DNA of 24,942 bases, from contig CAJWIW010000005.1 in the NCBI GenBank assembly GCA_913041865.1, positions 1-24,942 of the forward strand. Direction: 5' to 3'. This DNA comes from an uncultured Gammaproteobacteria bacterium. Lineage in GTDB: Bacteria; Pseudomonadota; Gammaproteobacteria; GCA-002705445; GCA-002716945. The first letter of the stretch is position 1. Every line of letters starts with the position of its first letter. The notes under the pieces are model-generated. The model was given only the letters and a program-made list of their open reading frames with translations, had not been told where the DNA came from and made no database searches. This document shows, one piece after another, positions 14,826 through 23,014 of the stretch. A program made the position numbers and the translations under genes.

Positions 14826-15596
14826 ATGATTGATTTGAAAAACGAAAAAGAAATTGCTCAAATGAGAGTTGCTGGTAAGCTCGCATCAGAAGTCCTCGAG
14901 ATGATCGGAGAGTATGTCAATGTAGGTATTACAACTCATGAATTGGATACTATCTGCCATAATTACATAACTAGAGAACAGAATGCTATCCCTGCTCCTT
15001 TGAATTACCATGGTTTTCCTAAGTCAATATGCACATCTGTGAATCATCAAGTGTGTCATGGGATACCGTCAAAAAACAAAACTCTTAAAAGTGGTGATAT
15101 AATCAATATAGATGTCACTGTTATTAAAAATGGTTTTCATGGGGATACAAGTAAAATGTTCTTAGTAGGAAAACCATCTATATTAGCAGAAAGATTATGT
15201 AAAATTACTAGAGAGTGTATGATGATGGCAATAGAATCAGTAAAGCCAGGGCTTCATGTTGGGACAATAGGAGCAATTATTCAAAGACATGCTGAGAATA
15301 ACAACTTCTCTGTAGTAAGGGAGTATTGCGGTCATGGCATTGGTAGAAATTTTCATGAGTCTCCACAAATACTTCATTATGGAGTAGAGGGAACTGGTAT
15401 AAAATTAGAGGAAGGAATGACTTTTACGATCGAGCCAATGATAAATGCAGGCAAACCTGCTACTAAGATACTTAATGACGGATGGACAGTAGTCACGCAG
15501 GATAGGTCACTCTCGGCACAATGGGAACACACTTTACTAGTAACAAAAAATGGCTCGGAAGTTTTAACTAAAAGGACTGAAGAAAATGAGTATTAA
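14826..15596 (+). CDS. map: Methionine aminopeptidase type I
   Basis: Removes N-terminal Met from new proteins using a two-metal site. The protein has 256 residues (E. coli 264) from ATG 14826, chosen because MIDLKNEKEIAQMRVAG then aligns with the family start. A GTG at 14796 would add ten unrelated residues. The metal ligands are visible in order: Asp in NIDVTVI, Asp in HGDTSKMF, His in GHGIGRNFHE, Glu in FTIEPM and Glu in QWEHTLLV. It is divergent from rpsB, as in E. coli, but the usual downstream glnD is absent and dapE follows with an 11-base overlap. Confidence 0.96.
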   Translation: MIDLKNEKEIAQMRVAGKLASEVLEMIGEYVNVGITTHELDTICHNYITREQNAIPAPLNYHGFPKSICTSVNHQVCHGIPSKNKTLKSGDIINIDVTVIKNGFHGDTSKMFLVGKPSILAERLCKITRECMMMAIESVKPGLHVGTIGAIIQRHAENNNFSVVREYCGHGIGRNFHESPQILHYGVEGTGIKLEEGMTFTIEPMINAGKPATKILNDGWTVVTQDRSLSAQWEHTLLVTKNGSEVLTKRTEENEY

Positions 15597-16728
15597 GACT
15601 AATAACGTTTACTTGATGTTAGAAAAATTGATTAGTTGTAAATCAGTTACTCCTGATGATGATGGTTGTCAGTCATTCATATCAGATTTTCTGAGAGGTT
15701 TTGGTTTTGAAATTAAAATAATAGAAAAATCAGGTGTAAGTAATTTAATTGCAACATACGGAACTTCAAGCCCAAGATTAGCATTTGTTGGTCACACTGA
15801 TGTTGTACCGATTGGACAAATTGAAAAATGGAGTACTCCACCATTTGAGCTTCATGAAAAAGATGGGTTACTTTTTGGAAGAGGCACATCAGATATGAAA
15901 GGTAGCATAGCATCAATGCTCATAGCTATTAAAGAATTACTGGAAAAAACAAAAGATATAAATGGTTCAATTATGGTAATTTTGACTAGCGATGAGGAAG
16001 GACCTGCTATACATGGAATACAAAGCCTAGTGAAAGAAGAATTAAAAGACGCTCAAATAGATTACTGCCTCGTCGGCGAGCCCTCATGTAAAGAAAATCT
16101 TGGAGATACTATAAAAAATGGTAGAAGAGGCTCTCTATCTGGAACTCTTGAAATTAGGGGTATCCAAGGACATATTGCTTACCCACAGAATGCAAAAAAC
16201 CCTATTCATTTATTATCACCTATATTAGAAAAACTTATTAGTCAAGAATATGACAAAGGTAATGAATATTTCCCTGCTACATCATTTCAAGTTTCGAACA
16301 TCAATAGTGGAGCTGGAGCGAGCAATATAATTCCTGGCTTGTTGACGATGGATTTTAATTTTAGATACTCAACAGAAACCAATGCTGATTCACTTAAAAA
16401 TACTGTTATTTCAATTTTGGAAAGTGAAAGTGTCGATTATTCAATAAAATGGTCTCACTCAGGGGAGCCTTATTTATCAAGAGACTCTAAACTCCTTGAT
16501 GTATGCTCTACTGCGGTTCAAAAGATTACAAAAAAAGATGTTACAATATCTACGGATGGAGGTACATCAGACGGTAGATTTATGGCCAAGATTTGCGATG
16601 ATGTAATTGAATTCGGTCTAGTAAATAAATCAATTCATAAAATAAACGAATCAACTACTTTTGATAATATTGTAATGCTCAAAAATGTGTATCACCAGGT
16701 ATTACAAGACATATTAATTACTAAATAA
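15586..16728 (+). CDS. dapE: Succinyl-diaminopimelate desuccinylase DapE
   Basis: Di-zinc M20-family hydrolase releasing LL-diaminopimelate from N-succinyl-LL-DAP in lysine and peptidoglycan-precursor synthesis. The 380-residue protein (E. coli 375) has the zinc and catalytic residues in family order: His70 and Asp72 in GHTDVVP, Asp103 in SDMKG, Glu137-Glu138 in DEEGPA, Glu165 in GEPSC and His351 near the C-terminus. A NGRRGSL segment opens the lid/dimerisation domain. The length, the GEPSC motif and the C-terminal GGTSDGRF segment favour DapE over ArgE or another M20 peptidase. It is the second gene of the map unit, and its last 15 bases overlap the end of yejF on the opposite strand. Confidence 0.95.
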   Translation: MSIKTNNVYLMLEKLISCKSVTPDDDGCQSFISDFLRGFGFEIKIIEKSGVSNLIATYGTSSPRLAFVGHTDVVPIGQIEKWSTPPFELHEKDGLLFGRGTSDMKGSIASMLIAIKELLEKTKDINGSIMVILTSDEEGPAIHGIQSLVKEELKDAQIDYCLVGEPSCKENLGDTIKNGRRGSLSGTLEIRGIQGHIAYPQNAKNPIHLLSPILEKLISQEYDKGNEYFPATSFQVSNINSGAGASNIIPGLLTMDFNFRYSTETNADSLKNTVISILESESVDYSIKWSHSGEPYLSRDSKLLDVCSTAVQKITKKDVTISTDGGTSDGRFMAKICDDVIEFGLVNKSIHKINESTTFDNIVMLKNVYHQVLQDILITK

Positions 16729-16744
16729 AGTAGATCTAATTAAT
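16713..16744. repeat. AT-rich inverted repeat at the dapE/yejF convergent overlap
   Basis: ATTAATTA (16713-16720) and TAATTAAT (16737-16744) are perfect inverted arms with a 16-base loop, spanning the overlapping 3' ends of dapE and yejF. There is no G-C content in the arms. On the + strand a short TTTTC follows, so it might act weakly as a terminator for dapE, but the evidence is thin. Confidence 0.3.
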
Positions 16745-18309
16745 TTTCTTGTATAATCTGATTTTGGGTTTTGAAGAATACTATCAGCGTCACCTAGCTC
16801 GACAATTTCAGAATTTTTTAAAACACATATTTTATGAGCTATTGAACCAACTACTTTGATATCATGGGATATGAATATATAACTCAGCTTATATTTCTTC
16901 TGTATAGAAATAATTAAATCAAGGATATTTTTTTGAACTACTACATCTAATGCACTAGTTGGCTCATCCATAATAATTAATCTTGGTTTTAATGAAATTG
17001 CACGAGCGATTGCAATCCGTTGTCTTTGTCCGCCTGAGAATTGATGAGGATACCTATACATCATTGAGGATTCTAGTCCTACCTCATTTAAAAGCTCTTT
17101 ACACATTATAATCAATTGCTTATTTGTGTAATCGCCAAAAACAGATAAACCCTCTGATAGTATTTCGAATATGTTTAGCCTAGGTGATAGCGAGGAGTAA
17201 GGGTCTTGAAAAACAATTTGAAAATTTTTTCTTTCATTCCGTAGATCCTCTCTGTTCATCTCCTCAAGTCGCGTACCATTAAATATTATCTGTCCTTTAT
17301 ATTTGAGTAATTGTAGTATTGACATTGCTAAAGTAGATTTACCAGAACCAGACTCACCAACTATGCCAAGTGTTTCTCCAACATTTAAACTTAGGTTGAT
17401 ATCACTTAGTGCATAAAAATATTTTCTTTTAGTTTTGAAAAGTGAATTATGTGTAAGGAAGCGACAATATAAATTATTTATTTGAAGTAAATTATCTTTA
17501 CTACTATTTTTATCAATCATTTTATTTGGTCTGCAATCTATTAATTGCCTAGTATAGTTAGATTGTGGCTTAGTAAAGATATTTTTTGTCGAATTGGACT
17601 CCTCTATCTTGCCATCTTTCATAATAACAACATTATCAGAATAATTTTTTATCAAATCTAAATCATGTGAAATAAGTATTAGAGACATTCCGTCTTCTTT
17701 ACTTAGTTTTTTCAGTAATTCTAAAACCTGTAGCTGCAAAGTAACATCTAGAGCCGTGGTCGGTTCATCTGCTATCAATAATTTGGGATTGCATACAACT
17801 GAAATTGCAATCATGGCTCTTTGTCTCTGGCCACCTGAGAGCATATGAGGATAACTATTAAGAATCTTATCATTGAACTCAAGACCACACTTAGAAAAGA
17901 TAGAACTTATAATTTCCTGAAACTTGGTCTCATCTTTTGTAAGATGAAGCTTAATGATCTCATAAATCTGCGTTTTCAATGTTTGTACAGGATTAAGCGA
18001 AAGCATAGGCTCTTGAAATATCATTGAAATTTTATTACCTCTTATTTTTAAAAGATCTTCTTCACTTTTCTCAAGAATATTTTCATTCTCAAAAAATATT
18101 ATTCCTTCCCTTGTGATAAATTTTTTCTTATCTAATAGTGAGTTGATTGCCAAACCAGTCATTGATTTTCCTGACCCAGACTCTCCTACTAAACCAAGTA
18201 TCTCACCTTCTTTAACAGATAAAGATATATTCTTTATTATGTTTTTGTTATGCGTAGTATCAACATAATCTATTGATAAGTTATCGATTTTAAGCAAATT
18301 ATCACTCAT
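16714..18309 (-). CDS. yejF: Peptide-type ABC transporter ATPase, YejF-like (two ATPase domains)
   Basis: Energises import through YejB/YejE. The 531-residue protein (E. coli YejF 529) has two complete ABC domains in one chain. Domain 1 has Walker A GESGSGKS (42-49), signature LSGGQ (157-161) and Walker B with Asp181-Glu182. Domain 2 has Walker A at 318-325, signature FSGGQ (424-428) and Walker B Asp448-Glu449. A linker with oligopeptide-transporter character follows domain 1 (about 250-275). Both sites look catalytically intact. Its start overlaps yejE by four bases (ATGA on the minus strand). It is the last gene of the yej unit and runs 15 bases into dapE. Confidence 0.93.
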   Translation of the reverse strand: MSDNLLKIDNLSIDYVDTTHNKNIIKNISLSVKEGEILGLVGESGSGKSMTGLAINSLLDKKKFITREGIIFFENENILEKSEEDLLKIRGNKISMIFQEPMLSLNPVQTLKTQIYEIIKLHLTKDETKFQEIISSIFSKCGLEFNDKILNSYPHMLSGGQRQRAMIAISVVCNPKLLIADEPTTALDVTLQLQVLELLKKLSKEDGMSLILISHDLDLIKNYSDNVVIMKDGKIEESNSTKNIFTKPQSNYTRQLIDCRPNKMIDKNSSKDNLLQINNLYCRFLTHNSLFKTKRKYFYALSDINLSLNVGETLGIVGESGSGKSTLAMSILQLLKYKGQIIFNGTRLEEMNREDLRNERKNFQIVFQDPYSSLSPRLNIFEILSEGLSVFGDYTNKQLIIMCKELLNEVGLESSMMYRYPHQFSGGQRQRIAIARAISLKPRLIIMDEPTSALDVVVQKNILDLIISIQKKYKLSYIFISHDIKVVGSIAHKICVLKNSEIVELGDADSILQNPKSDYTRKLIRSTLFSN

Positions 18310-19319
18310 GATCTCGAATCCATAGATTCTCTAATTCCCTCTCCAATAAATATGAGGAGCAAAAGAGTTCCTACCAGTACAGTAAATGTTGTTAATGACA
18401 ACCACCACGCCTCTATATTCTCTTTTCCTTGTGATAAAAGTTCTCCCAGACTTGGTGTATCTGGGGGAACTCCTAATCCAAGAAAATCTAAACTCGTTAG
18501 TATCAATATTGCTCCGCTTATTCTAAATGGTAGAAAAGTGATTACTGAAATCATACTATTCGGAAGAATATGCCTGATTATTATTTGATAGTTAGTTAAA
18601 CCCATTGTTCTAGCAGCTATAACATAATCCATGTTCCTTCCTTTGAGAAATTCTGCTCTGACATAATCTGATAAACCAATCCAGCCAAATAGGGAAAGCA
18701 AAATAATCAATAGTGATAGACTCGGCTCAAACAATGATGAAAATATAATTAATAGATATAATTCTGGCATTGAGCTCCAGATTTCTATAAAGCGTTGTAG
18801 AAAAAGATCAGTTCTACCAACAAAGTATCCCTGAATTGCCCCAAAAAATATCCCGATAATAACAGCAATTATCGTAAGTACAAAAGCAAATATGACTGAA
18901 AGTCTAAAACCATAAATTAGTCTTGCAAGTACATCTCTCCCTCGATCATCTGTGCCAAGATAATTATCAAGTGATGGCGGCGCTGGATTTGGTCTTGAGT
19001 TATTGAGATTTATAGTATTATAGGAATTTGGATTGAGAGGAAAGATAGCCCAATTATTTTTCTCATTAATCAGATCTTTCATAAAATCATCCTTATAGTC
19101 AGCTTCTGTTTCAAACACTCCACCAAAGTGGGTCTCTTTATAATCGATAACGAGTGGGATGTACAGCTTGTCTTCAATCATCATCAGGAGGGGTTTATCG
19201 TTACTAATTACCTCTGCAAATATCGATAGAATGAATAAGAATGAGAAAATATATAAGCTGTATAAATTCCTCTTGCTTGACTTATATTTTAACCATATTG
19301 CTTTGCTCCTTTCTTTCAT
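18306..19319 (-). CDS. yejE: Peptide-type ABC transporter permease, YejE-like
   Basis: Inner-membrane permease of the DppC/OppC class, 337 residues (E. coli YejE 341). It has an N-terminal membrane segment (about 20-38), a long periplasmic stretch containing LGTDDRGRDVLARLIYGFR, the hallmark entry to the permease core of this class, and then five membrane segments with the EAA-loop region around AARTMGLTNYQIIIRHILPN. It lies five bases after yejB, which ends TAG, and overlaps yejF by four bases. The order A-B-E-F matches the E. coli yej operon, whose product imports microcin C and other peptides. Confidence 0.92.
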   Translation of the reverse strand: MKERSKAIWLKYKSSKRNLYSLYIFSFLFILSIFAEVISNDKPLLMMIEDKLYIPLVIDYKETHFGGVFETEADYKDDFMKDLINEKNNWAIFPLNPNSYNTINLNNSRPNPAPPSLDNYLGTDDRGRDVLARLIYGFRLSVIFAFVLTIIAVIIGIFFGAIQGYFVGRTDLFLQRFIEIWSSMPELYLLIIFSSLFEPSLSLLIILLSLFGWIGLSDYVRAEFLKGRNMDYVIAARTMGLTNYQIIIRHILPNSMISVITFLPFRISGAILILTSLDFLGLGVPPDTPSLGELLSQGKENIEAWWLSLTTFTVLVGTLLLLIFIGEGIRESMDSRS

Positions 19320-19324
19320 GTTTT

Positions 19325-20389
19325 CTACTCGTTCTTGCCTAAACCTACAGAAGTAAATTTTATTCGAGGATCCACAAAAGCATAACTTAAATCAGTAAGT
19401 AATTTTGCTAATAGACCTAATAATGTAAACAGATACAGCGTTCCAAGGACTACGGGATAATCTCTATGTAAAATCGACTCGTATGATAGCAGGCCTATTC
19501 CATCAAGAGAAAAGATTGTCTCAATAAGAATACTTCCAGTAAAAAAAGCTGATATAAATTGTGCTGGGAAGCCTGTTAATATAGGTATAAGTGCATTTTT
19601 AAAGACATGTTTATATAGAACAGCATTCTCAGATAGGCCTTTTGACTTAGCCATCAAAACATACTGTTTATTTATCTCCTCGATGAAACTATTTTTGGTA
19701 AGCATTGTCATTACTGCAAAACTACCAATTACAGAGCATATAATTGGTAGAGTCATATGCCAGAGATAATCAAGTATTTTGTCAAAAAAATTCAGGCTAT
19801 CCCAATCATCGGAGACTATTCCGCGTGTGGGAAATACATCAAAAAAACTGCCTCCTCCAAGCAAAACTATCAATCCAATACCCAAAACAAAACCAGGTAT
19901 TGAATAGCCAATCAAAATAACAGTACTTGATATAAGATCAAAGTTGGTACCATGTCTAACAGCTTTTTTAATACCTAAAGGTATACATATTGAATAGATA
20001 ATAACAAAAGACCATAAACCAAGGCTAATTGAAACTGGTAACTTATCAATAATTAACTCTGTTACACTTTGATGATGAAAATAACTATCGCCGAGATCAA
20101 ATGTAAGGTAATTAATCATCATGTCACTAAACCTCTCTAAAAATGGTTTATCAAATCCATAATATTCTCTTAATTGTTCTATATGGTCCTCATCCAAGCC
20201 ACTAGATCCCCTATAGATGTTTGACGAACCTGATGAGGCTTCACCAGATACATTCAAATCATTTAGCTGACTGGTAATTTGTTCGATTGGGCCTCCTGGA
20301 ACAAACTGAATTACTGCAAAAGTAATAAAAAGAACTCCAAATAAGGTTGGGATCATCAAAGCTATTCTTTTTAGTATGTATTTTAACAT
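19325..20389 (-). CDS. yejB: Peptide-type ABC transporter permease, YejB-like
   Basis: Inner-membrane permease of the DppB/OppB class, 354 residues (E. coli YejB 364). It begins with the typical MLKYILKRIALMIPTLFGVL segment, has an IQFVPGGPIEQ motif, an inserted Ser/Gly-rich loop at about 50-62, and the YYGFDKPFLERF segment common to the family. Later membrane segments include the EAA-type loop AKSKGLSENAVLYKHVFKNA, the contact for the ATPase. Its ATG shares one base with the yejA stop (TAATG), so translation is probably coupled. Confidence 0.92.
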   Translation of the reverse strand: MLKYILKRIALMIPTLFGVLFITFAVIQFVPGGPIEQITSQLNDLNVSGEASSGSSNIYRGSSGLDEDHIEQLREYYGFDKPFLERFSDMMINYLTFDLGDSYFHHQSVTELIIDKLPVSISLGLWSFVIIYSICIPLGIKKAVRHGTNFDLISSTVILIGYSIPGFVLGIGLIVLLGGGSFFDVFPTRGIVSDDWDSLNFFDKILDYLWHMTLPIICSVIGSFAVMTMLTKNSFIEEINKQYVLMAKSKGLSENAVLYKHVFKNALIPILTGFPAQFISAFFTGSILIETIFSLDGIGLLSYESILHRDYPVVLGTLYLFTLLGLLAKLLTDLSYAFVDPRIKFTSVGLGKNE

Positions 20390-22179
20390 TATTTAAAGTA
20401 CCAAGTTTTTAAAACATAGTCTGTTGGTTGATAATATTTAGGCAATTTATCTGGCATCTTAAATTTGTCGAAAAATGCGATCCTGTGCTCGTTAATATAC
20501 CAATTTGGTAAAAGATAAAATTCATTCCACAAAATCCGATCTAATAGATGTGATGCTGTAATCATTTCTTTCCGATTATTGGAATATACAATTTTATTAA
20601 CTAGCGTATCCACATCACTATTAACTATTCCTCCGACATTATAAGATCCTCTCCTTTCCGCGCTGTCTGAGTGAAACATCGCAAATAGTTCATTTCCTGG
20701 AGATTGTGATTGTGGGTAACTCATGACCATCATATCAAAATCAAAAGTGTCCACACGTCTTTGATACAGTGATACATCAATTGTTCTATAATTAAGCTTG
20801 ATCCCAAGCTTTTTCAAATTTTTTGCAAAGGGTGCTAAGATTCGCTCAAATCCCTTCTGAGCTAGTAAAAAATCAAATTCTATTGGTGTACCATTTGTAT
20901 TATATAAAACATTCTCTCTAACCCTCCAACCCAGATCATCGAATATTTTTTTTGCCTTTATAAGATTCTCTCTAGAATTAGTACTCCTTGATATAAATGT
21001 TAAATCTTTATTTATAATTTTATTTGATGATATTTCTAGATTTTCAGCCATCTTGATTTCATCAATTGTCGGTGAATTATTCGCAGATAACTCACTATTA
21101 CTAAAATAACTTGTGCATCTTTGGTATTGGTTATAGAACAAGTTTTTATTTGACCATTCAAAATCAAAAGCCAGAGTAATAGCTTTTCTAACTTTTTTAT
21201 TCTGGAAGATTTCTTTTCTAGTATTAAAAATAAACCCTTGAATTCCCGCGTTATTTTCATGCTTTAGCAATGTTTTGAATATTGTACCATTTGAAAAATT
21301 TGGCCCTGAATAATCTCTTGCCCATCTTTTAGAATGATTCTCAAAGATATAATCGTATTCGCCAGCCTTGAATGCCTCGAGCCCAACAGTCATATCCTTA
21401 TAATACTTATAAATGATATAATCAAAATTAAACATTCCCTTTCTAGTTGGTTCTGCTGCTGCCCAATAATTTTTATTCTTTTTGTATTTTATAAATTTGC
21501 CGGGTTCATAAGAATCAATTGTATATGGTCCACTGGCGATTGGTTGGCTAAGTATAGTGTTCTCGAAACTTTTGCCATTTAACCATTTCTCTGAGAAAAC
21601 TGGCAAATCTCCGATTATCATATGTAGTTCAGGATTGACTCTTTTGAACGTAAATTTAATTGATTTGCTATTTAATACTTTTGTACTTTTTATGTCTGCC
21701 CAGTACAATCTATATTGGGGATGAGAGACGTTACTCATCAATGTTTTAAATGAAAACTCAACGTCATCTGCTGTGATTTGTTCACCATTAGAAAATCGGG
21801 CATTTTTTTTAATAAAATAGGTTACTGAAAGGCCATCATTTGCTAAATCATAACCCGAGGCTATATGACCATAACTAGATGATGGTTCATCTAAACTCCT
21901 CACCATAAGTGTCTCAAATACAAGAGTGTTAATCCCAGCAGGTGCGAGAGATTTCAGCAAAAATGGATTAAGAGATTCGTACGTCCCAAATGCAGATAAA
22001 CGAATGGTTCCTCCTTGCTTAGCATTAGGATCAACATAATCAAAATGCGTAAAATTATCTGGATATTTTGCTTGGTATCCCTGTGAAATTGAATACTCGA
22101 TAGAATAAACTTCCTTTAGTGGAATAAAAAGGAAAGCACATATAATCAGCAAATTTTGTAAATGTCTTGGATTATTCAT
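20389..22179 (-). CDS. yejA: Peptide-binding periplasmic protein, YejA-like
   Basis: Extracytoplasmic solute-binding protein (SBP_bac_5 family) that delivers peptides or peptide-like compounds to YejB/YejE. The protein has 596 residues from ATG 22179. A TTG at 22182 would add one Met. A signal peptide of about 27 residues ends VYS before IEYSISQGY; no lipobox cysteine is seen, so it is likely soluble periplasmic. Family segments include HFDYVDPNAKQGGTIRLSAF, the LNPFLLK segment, KNARFSNGEQITADDVEFSF and KKVRKAITLAFDFEW, and YFSNSELSA is typical of the YejA branch. Pseudomonas has a related system (Npp) for peptidyl-nucleoside compounds beside fabI. The true substrate here is unknown. Confidence 0.9.
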   Translation of the reverse strand: MNNPRHLQNLLIICAFLFIPLKEVYSIEYSISQGYQAKYPDNFTHFDYVDPNAKQGGTIRLSAFGTYESLNPFLLKSLAPAGINTLVFETLMVRSLDEPSSSYGHIASGYDLANDGLSVTYFIKKNARFSNGEQITADDVEFSFKTLMSNVSHPQYRLYWADIKSTKVLNSKSIKFTFKRVNPELHMIIGDLPVFSEKWLNGKSFENTILSQPIASGPYTIDSYEPGKFIKYKKNKNYWAAAEPTRKGMFNFDYIIYKYYKDMTVGLEAFKAGEYDYIFENHSKRWARDYSGPNFSNGTIFKTLLKHENNAGIQGFIFNTRKEIFQNKKVRKAITLAFDFEWSNKNLFYNQYQRCTSYFSNSELSANNSPTIDEIKMAENLEISSNKIINKDLTFISRSTNSRENLIKAKKIFDDLGWRVRENVLYNTNGTPIEFDFLLAQKGFERILAPFAKNLKKLGIKLNYRTIDVSLYQRRVDTFDFDMMVMSYPQSQSPGNELFAMFHSDSAERRGSYNVGGIVNSDVDTLVNKIVYSNNRKEMITASHLLDRILWNEFYLLPNWYINEHRIAFFDKFKMPDKLPKYYQPTDYVLKTWYFK

Positions 22180-22240
22180 CAATTTTAAGATAATTCATAT
22201 AATATTATGATATTCTAATTATAAGCAAATTTGAATCTAC
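22180..22240. promoter_or_regulatory. Divergent yejA/fabI promoter region
   Basis: This 61-base AT-rich spacer must start both yejA (leftward) and fabI (rightward). The perfect palindrome ATAATATTAT (22199-22208) supplies -10-like boxes on both strands: TATAAT at 22198-22203 for fabI and TATTAT (complement of 22199-22204) for yejA. For yejA a TTGCTT on the minus strand (22223-22228) lies 18 bases upstream as a weak -35. For fabI the -35 candidate inside yejA is poor. Clear Shine-Dalgarno sites are absent on both sides. Confidence 0.35.
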
Positions 22241-23014
22241 ATGATTAGTCTAAAAAACAAAAAAGCATTGGTGATAGGAATAGCTAGCGACAGATCTATT
22301 GCTACTGGGATCGCGAAAGCTCTAGATAAAGCTGGAGCAGAGCTAATATTGACTTATCAGAATGACAAACTTCTGTCCAGAGTTGAAAAAATAGCTGAAG
22401 ATCTATCAGGTCAACCGCTTATACTTTCTTGTGACTTATCATCTGACACTGAAATCACAGATTTGAAGAAGAAGATAGAGGATGTTCATGAGCACATTGA
22501 TATTATTATACACTCAGTAGCATTTGCACAACGTGCTGAACTCTCTGGCAGCTATCTAGAAAATATTACTAGAGAGGGTTTCAAAATAGCTCATGACATA
22601 AGCTCGTATTCATTTTCTGCAATTGCGAAAGAATTCAAGGAGATCATTAATCCTGAAGGTTCATTAATTACATTATCATACCTAGGTGCTGATAAGGTTG
22701 TTAAAAACTATAATATAATGGGATTAGCAAAAGCAAGTCTTGAGGCAAACGTAAGATATATGGCTGCATCCCTGGGCAGTCATAATGTTAGAGTAAATGC
22801 AATATCTGCTGGCCCAATAAAAACTCTCGCAGCATCAGGAATATCTGGTTTTAATGAGATTTTAAAAATCGTGAGTGATAAATCGCCACTGAAGAGGAAT
22901 ATAAATGTAGATGATGTGAGCAATACTGCTCTTTTTCTTGCTTCTAACCTAGCGAGTGGCATTACTGGTCAAACAATCTATGTAGATGCTGGTTTTAATA
23001 TTGTGAGCGTCTAG
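22241..23014 (+). CDS. fabI: Enoyl-ACP reductase FabI
   Basis: NADH-dependent short-chain dehydrogenase-type enzyme reducing trans-2-enoyl-ACP, the last step of each fatty-acid elongation cycle, acting after FabZ. The 257-residue protein (E. coli 262) has the cofactor motif GIASDRSIATGIA at 13-25, TYQNDKL at 38-44, TREGFKIAHDISSYSF at 110-125, and the catalytic Tyr147, Tyr157 and Lys164 in SYLGA and NYNIMGLAKASLEANVRYMA. AISAGPIKTLAASGI is also diagnostic. Ala94 aligns with E. coli Gly93; Ala is normal in FabI of several phyla, so no inhibitor phenotype is inferred. It is divergent from yejA and tail-to-tail with ppiD, sharing a CTAG at the stops. Confidence 0.97.
   Translation: MISLKNKKALVIGIASDRSIATGIAKALDKAGAELILTYQNDKLLSRVEKIAEDLSGQPLILSCDLSSDTEITDLKKKIEDVHEHIDIIIHSVAFAQRAELSGSYLENITREGFKIAHDISSYSFSAIAKEFKEIINPEGSLITLSYLGADKVVKNYNIMGLAKASLEANVRYMAASLGSHNVRVNAISAGPIKTLAASGISGFNEILKIVSDKSPLKRNINVDDVSNTALFLASNLASGITGQTIYVDAGFNIVSV

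Noticed and set aside
22520..22522. FabI Ala94 in place of E. coli Gly93 as a possible triclosan-resistance change
   Set aside because: Alanine is the normal residue in FabI of other groups such as Staphylococcus, and resistance is linked to bulkier changes there.
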